A stretch of DNA of 64,000 nt from Pyropia yezoensis (taxonomy: Eukaryota; Rhodophyta; Bangiophyceae; Bangiales; Bangiaceae). The DNA is taken from positions 936,590 through 1,000,589 of the forward strand of contig CM020619.1 of the NCBI GenBank assembly GCA_009829735.1. Reading direction: 5' to 3'. A program made the position numbers and the translations under genes. The notes below the pieces were generated by a model. The model saw nothing but the letters and a program-made list of their open reading frames with translations, had not been told where the DNA came from and did not search any database. The stretch's first letter is position 1, and each line of letters starts with the position of its first letter. Of this stretch, positions 29,705-40,684 are shown piece after piece.

Positions 29705-31164
29705 CGCACCCACCGTACAACGCGTGTGGTGGGGATGGGCGTGCGTGGGTAGGCGGCGGCGACGGCGGCGGCGGCGACGGCGGCAGTGACGGCTATGACG
29801 GCGTGTGCGGCGGGGCGGATTGGCGGGGGGGTGGGGGTGGGGCAGGGATAGCAGGGACGGGGGCGCCAAGAGGGGATTGGAGGGGGGGGGCGGCTGGAGA
29901 GCGCCGCCCACAGTGGGAGCGCCGCGGTGCTCGGAGGCGTCCTTCCAGGGGCGGCCGTGGTTCAAAAAACGAAATTTCTGTCCGTATCTCTTTTTGTGTG
30001 GCACTTTTCGGCTGTGGCTGGGGCTGCTGCCAGTCGGCGTCGTTGCGTTGCGCCAGGCCGCTGTAAACGTGCGAGCGTGTCTATTACCTTTTCAGAGTTT
30101 TTTCATCCTCGTCTTGCGCGAGGCTACTGCTGCTGGCGGCCTTAAAACCGCGGCGGCAGAGGGTGTGTGACGAAGCGGCGGGGCGGACATGCGTGTGCCG
30201 GTGGAGCCCACCCACTGCTGTCATGGCAGGTTGCACGCGCAGCACATAGTGGTGATGGTGGTGGCGGCGGCGCGTGCCGCGCGGCTGCGGATCGCCTGTG
30301 GGGTCGTTTTCATGCCCGCAGCCGACCCCGTGGGCTCTCGCGGTCGCATAGGCGAGAAGCCCTCGTCACCGGCCACCTCACCGGCCGTCGCAGCGGCTCC
30401 ATGCTTTGGTCGAGTGCCGTTGCCGTCGCGGCCGCGCCGCGGGCGGTGCACTTCCTCCACAGGGGAGAGGGGGGGGGCGTGCCAGCGGAACGGTGCCCGC
30501 TGCCAACGCGCCGACCGCCTGTGTGTGGAGGGGTTGTGGGCAGCGAGCAGCGACGTCCGCCCCCCCAGCTCCTGCCCCTACCGCCTGCATCGCGGTGCCA
30601 GAGTACACACAAAAAAAAAAAAGAACCCCCCCGGCATACAACCCGGCTACACGGCCACACCCGGCCGCCCACACTCGCCACACAACAAAAAGAACAAGCA
30701 ACCACCATCCCACACCCACGTCCGACACGAGCCACCCCGCCTCCGTCCACCCCTGCGCTCACTCGCGCGGCTCCGCGGTGCGACACCACCCAGCCGTCCC
30801 CCCGGCCGCGCGGCAGCGCACGTGCACCACCGCGCTGGCCGCAGGGGTCTCCAACGACCGCGGGTCACACCGCCTTCCTCACCAACCGGGACCGAGTCAA
30901 CAGCCCACAAGCAGGATCCTGGTCCCCACCGCACGGTTCCGCCGTCCGACCGACAGCAACACAGCCGTCAGACCCCACGACGCTCCGTCGGCCCGCCCGT
31001 TGTTCACCCGTTTCCGCCCGCCCGCCAATCCCGGTCACCGCGCACCCCCAACCCCGCGTCCACCGCGCGTTCAAGGCGGGCACACCTTGACCGCAGGGCG
31101 CCGCCGCAGACCACTCATATAGGCTCGCGCAGATGCTGACCGCTCGCCCCGAACCCCCCCCCCA
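29705..31164. other. Intergenic, no gene seen
   Basis: Upstream of DXS the sequence is GGC/GCG-trinucleotide-rich, then mixed, with a stretch rich in C and A from 30600. Plus-strand frames are open to 316 codons but contain only Pro/Arg/Ala-rich sequence without any ordered motif. It includes the promoter side of DXS and the 3' flank of the Rab gene. Confidence 0.45.
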
Positions 31165-32294
31165 TCAGCACGAGCAGTCAGAAGCCGACGTCCGGTCAGA
31201 GGAGCCAAGGGTGGTCAGCCCCGGCGCCTCTGCCCCCCCGCCCCCCCCCGACGAGGAGGTGCACAGCTGGGGCGTATCCAGCACCTTGCGCACCAGCTCC
31301 TCAAAGCATTGCCTCACCCCCGTCGCCGTCCGCGCCGACGACTCAATAAAGAGGCACCCATTCCGACGCGCCAGCGCGTCGCCGTCAGCGGCCGACACCT
31401 CCCGGGTGGCCAAGTCCAGCTTGTTGCCCACAATCATCTTGATCACCTCGGGCCGCGTGCTGTACTGGTTCACCTCAGGCAGCCACACTGACGCGAGGTT
31501 ATCAAACGTCTCCCGCTTGGACACGTCATAGACGAGCACCACCCCGTGCGCGCCGCGATAGTAGGCAGAGGTGAGGGTGCGGAAGCGCTCCTGGCCGGCT
31601 GCGGGTCGGCGCAAGCGCAACCCCACCGCCGTGCCAGCGGGAAAGGGGCAGACACAAGGGATGAACCAGGGGAACAGATACATACGGCACAAGGACGAGA
31701 CGGGTGTCAGAAATGGGCCCCAGAGCACAGGACTCGCAGAAAGGAGCCCCCAGACAACAGCGCGGACGGCCAGAAGACAGCGCGCGGACACAAACACGGG
31801 TGGACTGGACCGACCTGATCGGCTGACGCGGGAATGATAGCGAGACAGCCCCGCCACTCGACACGCCACGTGACACCCACCGCAGCGATATGGAAAACGT
31901 ACCGGTATCCCAAGCAGTGATTTTCACACGGCGGCCATCGACGTCCAGCGCCTTGACCTTGAAGTCGACGCCAATGGTGGGGGCAACGTCGTCAAAAACG
32001 TCATCCGTGAAGCGGAGGAGGATAGAGCTCTTCCCGACACCTGCGAGACGCACACAAACCCAGAGAGGCCAACAGACAGGCAACCACACAACACGAAACA
32101 TCAAGAGCCTCCAGATGGAGCAGTGACAGCAGGTTAGCCTCCACCAATTCATCAGCCCCCCCCCCTCCTTACCCGCCAGACGCGCACCGCAAACGCTTGC
32201 AACAAGGCTCAGTACCACGGCGACCAGTGGCATTCCAAAACGCACCGCTATCCCCACAAAGCAGCACCTTGAACTGCTCGTCATAGCTATTCAT
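31165..32294 (-). CDS. RAB18: Rab18/RabC-type small GTPase, three exons (206 aa)
   Basis: Exons are 32294-32246, 32040-31903 and 31598-31165, joined by GT-AG introns of 205 and 304 bp, both in phase 1, giving 207 codons with stop. The protein has the P-loop GDSGVGKSS, switch I with [10 protein letters not shown], switch [18 protein letters not shown] and the SAR/SAK-type motif ESSART. Switch sequences and [14 protein letters not shown] match Rab18, which acts at the ER-lipid droplet interface in other eukaryotes. The C-terminus has a Gly-rich linker and ends DCSC, a CXC double geranylgeranylation signal. Splice sites split the P-loop and switch II codons exactly, which fixes the model well. 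Confidence 0.93.
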
Positions 32295-32875
32295 TGGGGA
32301 CGGCAGGAGGTGGCGCGGGGGGGGCGGGGGGGGAAGCTTGCCAGCACCGTCGATCAATCCGCTGGGCGCGGCACAGTCGCTGGCAGCCAAGGAGTCTGTC
32401 GGCACAGAGAATGCGCCGCCGAGCACCCCCGAGAGGTGGGCGGTCTCGTCTCTCCGCGCCAAGCTGGACAGGCGGGAACCGGTCCTCCTTGGGCGTCGAC
32501 GGGAAGCGACGCCAGCGCGGGGATGCGGGGCGCACCACAAGCGCAGGCGCAGGAGGGGTAACAGACAGACGAGTCCCCGACCGCCACGGCAGCTTGCGAC
32601 AGGCAGAAAAGCAGGCAGGGGAATCAAAATTTCTGGTCTGCCAGCCTTGAAAACCTTTAGGATTTCGTTCACGGGCGCGTCGAGATTCAAAGATCGGAAA
32701 ACAACAAGAGCTTGCATGTGTGTTTGCAAAAGATCAACACCACGGACTCCAAGAGCTGGCGCACACAACATACACACCACGGACTCATGACTGGCGCGCA
32801 CAAAAGAAGAAGAAAAAGAAACAGCAGGCGTGACGGCTCGCCACAGGCCGCCTGCACCACTCGAGCTCCTCCGCC

Positions 32876-35800
32876 CTACAACAGCCCCCACCCCTTCCCA
32901 TCCATCTTGGCACGTCCGCCCAACCCCCCGCCCTTGCGCTCCACCCGTGTCCGCTCCTCCGCGGCGCGGAGCTCCGCACGCTGCGCGTCTAGCGCCGTGC
33001 GGTCGGCATCTGCAATGCGCCGCCTCTTGGTCACCAGCGTGTTGCGGGTGGTGAGGCGGCGGCGGCCTTCCCGCACTTCCGCCTCACCCCGAGTCAGCGC
33101 CGCCGCCTCGGCTACGACGGCCCGGCGGGTCGCGGCGAGGCGGGCCTCCTCGGCTTTGATGGCTGCGCTCTCTCCCGACTGGGGACGCCCGCTGCGCATG
33201 TGCGCGATGCGCCGCTGCACGAGGGCGGCCTCCTCAGTGGCCAGTGCCGCGGCCGCCGCGTCATTAAGCTTGCGCCGCCGCACGTGCGCCGCGGCCGTGG
33301 CAACAAAAGTCCGCCGGCCGGCACGGATGGCCGTTTCCTCTGTTGTCAGTGTGGCTTCAGTGGCCGCCAGAGCAGCTTCGGCGGCGGCCAGCGATCGGGC
33401 AGTGGCGCTGGCACCACCAGCCGCGGGCAAGGGGCCATAGGGGAAAGGTCCGATCGGGTGAGTGCCCATCATGGGAAGGGGACCGCCATGGGGGGTACCG
33501 ACGGGGGGGGGGGGCACCGTGAAAAGGTGCCCGCCATGGGGGGTACCGACGGGGGGTGTACGGACCGGGGGGGCGCCCGCCATCGGAAGGTGACCGCCAC
33601 TGGGGATATTGACGGGGGGGGGACCGACGGGGAGGGTGCCCGCCATGGAAAGGTGGCCGCCACGGGGAATACCGACGGGGGGCGTGCCACGGAAGGGGGC
33701 CCTATTGCCGCCCGGTGGGTTGGGCTGCGCGGGGGTGGGCCCCGCCGTCGGAGCCGTCGGACCAGGCCGCGGCCGGGCTGGGCCGTCCCCGCCGGCCGAG
33801 GGGGAGCCCCGCCCCGTATTGAAGGGCGTGTCGCGAGGTTCGCGACTGCGGCTCCCGTCGCGGGGGTCCCACCGGCCCCCCGCCCGCGGGTCGTACCGCT
33901 CCCGGCCATCCGCACCGAGACGGCGGCGGACGGGCGGCGGCGCCTCGTCGGCGGCGGGCTCGGCTGAGCGGCCACGGCGGCCGAGAGGGTAGCCGCCTGA
34001 GCCCCCGCCGCCCGCCAGCCTGGCACGGTCCCCCGCCAGGGACGCCGCCCCGCGGGCGTCGCCGGTAGAGGCCCGGCGGCGCTCCCCGCCGCAGACCGTG
34101 CCGCCGTCGCGGCCCGCGGCATCCCCGTGTCGCGAGCCGCGGTGGTGGTCGTCTTCCTGTGTCGCTGACTGTTGAGGCCCCTCCCCGGGCTCGGCTGAGC
34201 GGCCACGGCGGCTGAGAGGGTAGCCGCCTGAGCCCCCGCCGCCCGCCGGCGTGGCACGGTCCCCCGCCAGGGACGCCGCCCCGCGGGCGTCGCCGGTAGA
34301 GGTCCGGCGGCGCTCCCCGCCGCCGACCGTGCCGCCGTCGCGGCCCGCAGCATCCCCGGGGCGCGAGCCGCGGTGGTGGTCGTCTTTCTGTGTCGCCGAC
34401 TGTTGAGGCCCCTCCCCGGGCTCGGCTGAGCGGCCACGGCGGCTGAGAGGGTAGCCGCCTGAGCCCCCGCCGCCCGCCGGCGTGGCACGGTCCCCCGCCA
34501 GGGACGCCGCCCCGCGGGCGTCGCCGGTAGAGGTCCGGCGGCGCTCCCCGCCGCCGACCGTGCCGCCGTCGCGGCCCGCAGCATCCACATGTCGCGACCC
34601 GCGGTGGTAGTCGTCTTGCGGTGTCGCCGACTGTTGAGGCCCCTCCCGTCGGTCACGGCGGTCAGGTTGCGCCGACGACCGGCCGTCTCCGTCAGGAGGG
34701 CAACGCCGGCCGCCGTCCCGAGGCGGCGAGGGCGGGCCGTCGCGGGGTAACGGATGGGGCCCGTCCCGCGGCGCGGCGCGGTCACTGAAGCGAGGATCGG
34801 GCTCGTGACGAAAGCGGGGCACGTGGGGTTCCCGTGCCGGCCGAACGTCCACGTCTGACAGCGGGCGGGCGCCTGCCCGGCCACGCGACAAAACGTCAGG
34901 GTCCCCACGCAGGTTATGGTTGGCACCCACTCCTCGGCTGGCGTCACGCCCGTCGTCGTGACCTCGGTAAATGGATTCGCGCAGATCTGCCCTTCCAATG
35001 CTCCCCCCGCCCAGCCCCCCCCGGCGCACCGCCCCTCGGCCGCTGCGGTCCCCGTTCGACGGCGAAAGGGGGTCCCCCCGTCCAAGCGACACAAAGTCAA
35101 AGGCGGCTTTGCCACCCCGACCGTTGCCGTCGCCAGTGTCCCGACTCACCCGTGGCCCGAGGCGGTCACCCAAGCGCGGCGAAGGGCCGTCCCTGAACGA
35201 CGGCATGGGGAGGTCCAGTAGCCGCCGAAGGTCCCCGTCTGTCGGTGGGGGGGAGTCCCCTCGGCCACGTGCCAGCTCGTCATAATCCCCACGCCGGCAC
35301 TTGCCGGCGCCCTTGTCGTCGCCCGCTCCTCGTCTGGCGTCACGACCACCGTCGTCGCGGCCTTGGCAAGTGGAATCGCGCATATCAGCCCGTCCAATGC
35401 CCCCCCCGCTCAGCCCCCCCCGGGGCACTACTCCTCGGCCGCTGCGGTCCCGGTTCGCCGGCGGGAGGGGGTCCCCCCGGCCGAGCGACACGAAGTCAAA
35501 GGCGGCTTTGCCACAACGACTGTTACCAGCGCCAGTGTCCCGGCAGTCGCCACGCCCGTCGTCACGCCCGTGGCGGGAGACGAGGAGCCGGTCGTCTTGT
35601 CCACCCCCTGCTCCCCCCGCCGACCCCCCGCGAAGCCCCCCTCGGCCGCTGCTGCTCAACCCGTCGCCGTGCCGCGTGACCGACGCCATGGAATCTGACG
35701 ACGGTGGCTTGCCGCTTCCGCTCATGGATCCTTTGACGGATGGGGCGCGCGTTGACCAGCCGTGGGTGCTGGTGGGCTCAGCTGTGGCCCCTGGCTGCCG

Positions 35801-36520
35801 GCCCCACGCCTTGTCAGCCCGCCCACCGTCTAACATCGACGCCAGAGACAGGTGAAGACGCCCAGGTTTCACGTCGTGGAGCGCCTCATCTGGCTGCGGG
35901 GTCCGCGACTGTTGCTTCAGGCCCGCCAATAGGGACGCCGTCCTGTCGACGGGAGGCGCGCTGCTGCTGCCGCCGCGGACGCCACCGCCGCCACTGCCGC
36001 CGACATTGCTGCGCCCGCCTCGCCCGTCCCGCGACACGGTCGACGCTCGGGCGCCCACGTCGTCGTGGCGGCAACGCCTCTCATTGGGCTTTATCGCCGT
36101 TCCGGCCCCCATCCGTGGCGCGGCCGCCCCAGGCACAGCCCCTTCCAGTTTGACACGCGGCATCCCCGTCTTCTGCTGTTGCAGCCGGTGCCGGATGTCC
36201 CCGGGCGGCAGCGGTGGCGACCCAAGGGAGTGCGCGCGGTTGGCGGCAGGGCCCTCCGTCGGCCACGGGAGCACAAACGGCAGCGGGCTCGGGCGCGAGA
36301 GGTGCTCACCAGGGGGGGGTGAGGGGGGGAGGGGCATGGCTCGTGATGGTTGCTGATGCTCGGGACAGTCGGGAGGATATGGGGGGGCAAAGGGGAAGAT
36401 AAATCGACTGCCTGAGCGCGAGAGAGGTTGACGAGCGGTTGACGACGAATGTTTGAACGCGCAGCGCACGGTGCACGCTTCGCGAGGCAAGCGCCGAGCC
36501 CTGCGCCCACCAGCAGGCAT
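32876..36520 (-). CDS. Large disordered Arg/Gly/Asp-rich repeat protein with helical C-terminus (1214 aa)
   Basis: A single open frame runs from ATG 36520 to TAG 32876; later ATGs (36337 and others) are possible starts. The middle is rich in Arg, Gly and Asp with RGG/RDG motifs and two copies, 133 residues apart, of a block containing KAAFDFVSLGRGDPL. Then come three 77-residue tandem repeats (GPQQSATQ, YPLSRRGRSAEP), a short region RERYDPRAGGRWDPRDGSRS, proline-rich GTPPVG/GGHL repeats, and a final 190 residues rich in Ala, Glu and Arg that should form long helices or coiled coil. This resembles RNA-binding or phase-separating nuclear proteins in composition only. No domain is recognised. 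The left neighbour on the same strand is Rab18, 581 bp away. Confidence 0.65.
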   Translation of the reverse strand: MPAGGRRARRLPREACTVRCAFKHSSSTARQPLSRSGSRFIFPFAPPYPPDCPEHQQPSRAMPLPPSPPPGEHLSRPSPLPFVLPWPTEGPAANRAHSLGSPPLPPGDIRHRLQQQKTGMPRVKLEGAVPGAAAPRMGAGTAIKPNERRCRHDDVGARASTVSRDGRGGRSNVGGSGGGGVRGGSSSAPPVDRTASLLAGLKQQSRTPQPDEALHDVKPGRLHLSLASMLDGGRADKAWGRQPGATAEPTSTHGWSTRAPSVKGSMSGSGKPPSSDSMASVTRHGDGLSSSGRGGLRGGSAGGAGGGQDDRLLVSRHGRDDGRGDCRDTGAGNSRCGKAAFDFVSLGRGDPLPPANRDRSGRGVVPRGGLSGGGIGRADMRDSTCQGRDDGGRDARRGAGDDKGAGKCRRGDYDELARGRGDSPPPTDGDLRRLLDLPMPSFRDGPSPRLGDRLGPRVSRDTGDGNGRGGKAAFDFVSLGRGDPLSPSNGDRSGRGAVRRGGLGGGSIGRADLRESIYRGHDDGRDASRGVGANHNLRGDPDVLSRGRAGARPLSDVDVRPAREPHVPRFRHEPDPRFSDRAAPRDGPHPLPRDGPPSPPRDGGRRCPPDGDGRSSAQPDRRDRREGPQQSATPQDDYHRGSRHVDAAGRDGGTVGGGERRRTSTGDARGAASLAGDRATPAGGGGSGGYPLSRRGRSAEPGEGPQQSATQKDDHHRGSRPGDAAGRDGGTVGGGERRRTSTGDARGAASLAGDRATPAGGGGSGGYPLSRRGRSAEPGEGPQQSATQEDDHHRGSRHGDAAGRDGGTVCGGERRRASTGDARGAASLAGDRARLAGGGGSGGYPLGRRGRSAEPAADEAPPPVRRRLGADGRERYDPRAGGRWDPRDGSRSREPRDTPFNTGRGSPSAGGDGPARPRPGPTAPTAGPTPAQPNPPGGNRAPFRGTPPVGIPRGGHLSMAGTLPVGPPPVNIPSGGHLPMAGAPPVRTPPVGTPHGGHLFTVPPPPVGTPHGGPLPMMGTHPIGPFPYGPLPAAGGASATARSLAAAEAALAATEATLTTEETAIRAGRRTFVATAAAHVRRRKLNDAAAAALATEEAALVQRRIAHMRSGRPQSGESAAIKAEEARLAATRRAVVAEAAALTRGEAEVREGRRRLTTRNTLVTKRRRIADADRTALDAQRAELRAAEERTRVERKGGGLGGRAKMDGKGWGLL
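33957..34649. repeat. Three tandem 231-bp repeats in the coding sequence
   Basis: Units begin at 33957, 34188 and 34419 with an exact 231-bp period, a multiple of three that keeps the frame (77 residues). The units differ at only a few bases, pointing to recent duplication or homogenisation. Confidence 0.92.
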
Positions 36521-39500
36521 GCATCAGGTCAGGGTGGGCACACCACCTTGAACGAGTCAACCGGGAGCCGCGCAACTTGAACAGCGCGCGGGATCTGGTC
36601 GCACAAGCCTTGCCACTTGGGAGTTGCAGGGCCCTTTCAGGTCCTCGCTGGGTTCCAAGTAGGGGCACCTGGAATTGTAGAGCCGGGCGGATGTAGTTGT
36701 ACGTGTCAGGAGGCCACCATTGATCCAAATTTGACTTGATCTGATTGCGCGGCCGTGCGCGGCGACCGCGACAGCCGCGAGGAGAAGTCAAAGGCTGCCA
36801 GTAACAACTCGCTGCGCACCTCTGGCGCAGCGAAGAAAGCTGGGCTGAACAACGCGCGTGCTGCGTGTTCGCAGTGCGGCGGCAGTCGACCGTGGTGGCG
36901 TCGCAGTTGGGAAAGCTCCTGAGCTTGACCCAGCTTGCATTTTCAACCGGGTGAGGCGAGCCGCGCTTGCCCCTATGCGCCCGCCGGCTTCCCACACGAC
37001 GGTGTATGTTTCTTGTTCCCCCCCCCTGCTGTGTGTCTATCTGTCCTCCCCTTCCCCCTCCCCTTCCCTCTCCCCGTCCCTGCATGGTGCTCTGGGTGTG
37101 ATGATTTACTATTAGAATCTCGTTAATATTGATGGCCCGGCGCATTCATTTCTTCACTTTTGATTGCCGGACGCTGCATGAAGCCACCAGTATTGGGCTC
37201 TGACCTTTGCGCTACGCAGGGCGTTTGTTTCTTTTCCAGGAGCTGTTCTTTGGCTCGGGCACCAGTTACTGACGCACGTATTTTTTCCTCCTGTCTGTGT
37301 TATCGCGACCGTACTGCTGGCTGCGTGCGGCGTCGCAGTAGATTGATGTGCTCAGCCACATGGTTTGGCCTGTTGCCTGTGCTCCCTAGTTGTATGCGTT
37401 TCTTACTTCTTCCACTGTCGCATCATGTCGCTGTGCTCTACGAAACACGCAAACCTAGCGATTTTTTTATCATCCTTGTTGCTACCGACCACGTCGCTGT
37501 GCGAGCACGCCTGGTTCCGTAGTCTTCTGCTGTGATGCAGGGACGAGGAGAATGGCTGGACCATGCATACCTTGTTTCCATGTCGGCCCAGTGTTACCTC
37601 CTTGTTGAGTGCCAGCGCGTTACACGAGCGAACGCGTCGTACGTGCAATGTGCCCCACGTGATGCTGTGTCGTAGCGACACAGCACTGGACCGCCAGGTG
37701 GATAGCCGCAGAGGTGGTCTGGCTGTGGTCGCCCACACGGCGCTGACGGCGGCTGCCCGGCAGAAAGATGTTTCATTAGGCCCTCGGCCATCCTCTGCGG
37801 GTGCATCCATTGCGAGGTCCCTTGGTGTTTCCCTCGGCTCTCGCCTCCGTGCGCCGACCCCGTGGCGGCAACCCCGAAGGGGCGCCGCCGACAGATGGGT
37901 GGTGGCCAGCCGACCTCGCCTCTCTGCTGCACCTTGAACTGGAGCGATCAACCGCCCAGCCAGCGCCGCCCCCCCCGCTCGCGCCCAACGCGGTGCGCGG
38001 GTGGACCGCCAGCCGCCCACGGGCGCACGGCCCACCTTGCCGTCGGCGACGCCGCTGCCGCGCGAGCTGGCGCCCATGCCGCCACCGACACCGCCACCGC
38101 CACCGCGTGAGGGCACAGCCATGCGTAGGCACGCACAAACGCCGCGGCGCTGCCCCAGCTGGTGAGCGGGCGTCACGGGTGGTTGGGGGGCAAAGGGCGT
38201 GCTTGCGCGTCGGAGTCGAGCCCAGCGGAACCACTCGACCGGCACGGACACTCCCACCTCCCGCCCCCCCTCCCCCCCCTCCCCTCTCCTCTCCAAAGTC
38301 GCGCAGCCCCGACCGGCAGACCGCGACGACCGACAGGAGCAACGGGATTTGCTGCTGGTAGCAGACCCGGCGATGACGTGGGCGAGTCGTCGCCCGCGGG
38401 GGAGGGGGCAAAAGGAAAAAAAGAACAGGCGGGGGGGGGGGGGGGCACGAGCGCACGCACGGAGCAGACCAGCGGCGTGGCCACGCGCTGCGCGTCGGCG
38501 GAATTTACTTCTGTACAGTTCCCGAGGCGCCACCTCGCTCGCCTGCGCCCGCGTTTTCTGTAAAGCGCCGATCCGGCCGCGCTCGTATGTACCGCAGGTA
38601 TGTACAACGCCGCGCCTCGCTGCGAGTCCCTGCCGCTTCCTCTGCCGCAAGCACGCGACGTACGATCGTCCGTCGCGCCGCCCAACTTGGTCCCTCCTTC
38701 CTTCCTACGTCGATTCCGCCGTCCCGCCGGGCACGCGGCGACGGGCTTCTCGGTCCCACGCTCTAATTTTTTGGTAGCCGCCGCCGTGCTCACGCCCACC
38801 CCCACCCATTCGCCCTCCCACCACCCCCCGCCCCAACCACGCACCTCCACCGCACCTGTGGGGGAGCTCCCCCCGCCCTCCCCACCCCGTCCCTTTCCCC
38901 GCAATTCGGCTGTCGACGGCGGTCACCGTTGCCGCCGCCGCCGCCGCCGCGCACCGCGCCGTCGACACGTGCGTCGTGGCGGCCACGCCGCGTCGCGCCG
39001 CCGGCGACGACCGGGGAGGCGCGGCGGGGGGCGGGGCGGCGCGCGGCCTCCCGTCCAGCGCCTCTGCAACGTTTGACCCGGCGCGCCGCCGCTCCCGACC
39101 GGCCGGCGGGGCAGCCGGTCGTCCAGGTGGCGGCCACCGCCGGCGCCCCTCTAGGCTGGCCTCCCGTCCCGTGGTGCAGATCAAGTCGACGACAACGACG
39201 ACGGCGGCGGTGGGGCGGCGGTGACACGGGAGATGGCGGCGGGTGGCTAGGCCGGCGGTGGCGGCGGCCGCTGCCGCCGTCGTCGACCGCCATCGTCGCC
39301 GCCCCCTCCCCACGGTGGCTGGATTGCCGAATTGACCCCTCCACACCCGCCCCCTCCTTTGTGCACGTCGGTGGCCACGACCATGCGACCCGCCTCCCTC
39401 CCTTCCTCCCTCGTAGGGCGCACCGCCCCGGTGGGCGTGTGCCGTCGGCGGCGTCGTTGGCCATTCCCCACGCCGGCCGTGTCAATGGCCGCCGCTGTTG

Positions 39501-40684
39501 TCACGCCCGCGCGCCGCGCCGCGCCACGAGCGCTGTTTGCCTCCTTTCCCGCAGCAGAGTTGTGTGCGCAGGGGGGGGGGGGGGGCGTGGGTTGGCGGCG
39601 GGAGGGACCGCACCACCTCGACCTTCAAGAACTCCCACCTGTAATGTCACTGGCACAGGGTGGCGGCGGTGGTGGCAAGCGGTGGCCGGTTGGCCAGGGC
39701 TTGCAGCGGTCTTAGTAGCGGCGCGCCGGGCTTGGAGGGTGGTGGGGGGTCCCGTTGGGGGGTGGGGGAGGGTCGGGAGGGGGTGGCGCTGGCCTCGCCC
39801 GCTGGCAGGGCGGGTGGTGCCGGCTACCGCGGTAATCGAGCACGCAGCCATTAGCGGTCCGCGCGGCTACGTGGGGTCTCTTTCCCCCCTTCCTCCCCTG
39901 GCAGGCGCGTGGACGGTGGGTCGACGTCCAGACGGATATCTCCCCCCCCAACCCCACACGGGGGCACCTGTCATCTCAACTCCAACTTCCCCCTTCCCCC
40001 ACACGCACCCCTCCCCCCGGCTGACGCGGCACCCCGCGCGTCACGCTGGCCCCCTTCCACCGCCTCGGGCGGCCAAGTCATTCCCGCCGCCGGGTGAGGC
40101 GCTGCCTGCCCGCCTGTCTGCCTGCCTGCCCGGCGGCGCGCAGAGGGAAGGGGGGGGGGGGGGGGGGGGGGGCGGAGCTCCAAAGGGCGCCACCGCCGTG
40201 GCCAGTCGTTTTTTGTTGTTGTTTTTTTGCGCCGCCTAGCCTTCCTGGTAGTGGGGGGGGGGGGGGGGTGGGACGGGTGGCGCTGGGGAGGTGAGAGAGG
40301 TGGGCCGGCTAGGCCGGCTAGGCGGCGGGTGCCGCGGCCACGCAGCTGGGGTATACATACCCGCCGCGCCGCGGGGCTACTCGCTCACCCCCCTGGCCAA
40401 CGGCTGACGAAAACACCGCCGCCAGGCGTGGGCGGTCGCAACGCCGGCGGGTCGGCCCCTCTTCCTCCCGCATCGCACTTGCCCACCACCCGCGCTCAGG
40501 GTCACTCCCTGTCGCACCCGCGTTCCCCCATCTCACTTCCCGCCGCTCACCAGCCCTGGCGCTCCTGGCCGCTCCTTCCTTCCGCGGCCCCACCGGCGGG
40601 TCCTCCTCGACGCCGCAGACAACGACGGGTCCTCCCCCTCCATCCCCCCTCCCGCTGGTGAGGCCTCCCCTATCACCGTTCATC
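36521..40684. other. Long intergenic region between divergent genes
   Basis: The region lies between the divergent starts at 36520 (-) and 40685 (+). The first 1 kb is moderately GC-rich with pyrimidine runs. From about 37.8 kb composition becomes extreme, with poly-G/C tracts (40151-40172, 40252-40268). TGTAC motifs occur near 38513, 38585 and 38600. Open frames on both strands (to 436 codons) are Arg/Pro/Ala-rich without motifs. The last 300 bp are pyrimidine-rich (CTC/CCC), as expected for a promoter or 5' leader of the oxidase gene. Confidence 0.5.

Noticed and set aside
37403-40239. Long frames of 415 (-) and 436 (+) codons in the spacer before the oxidase
   Set aside because: Low-complexity Arg/Ala/Pro composition, no motifs, overlapping frames on both strands equally open.
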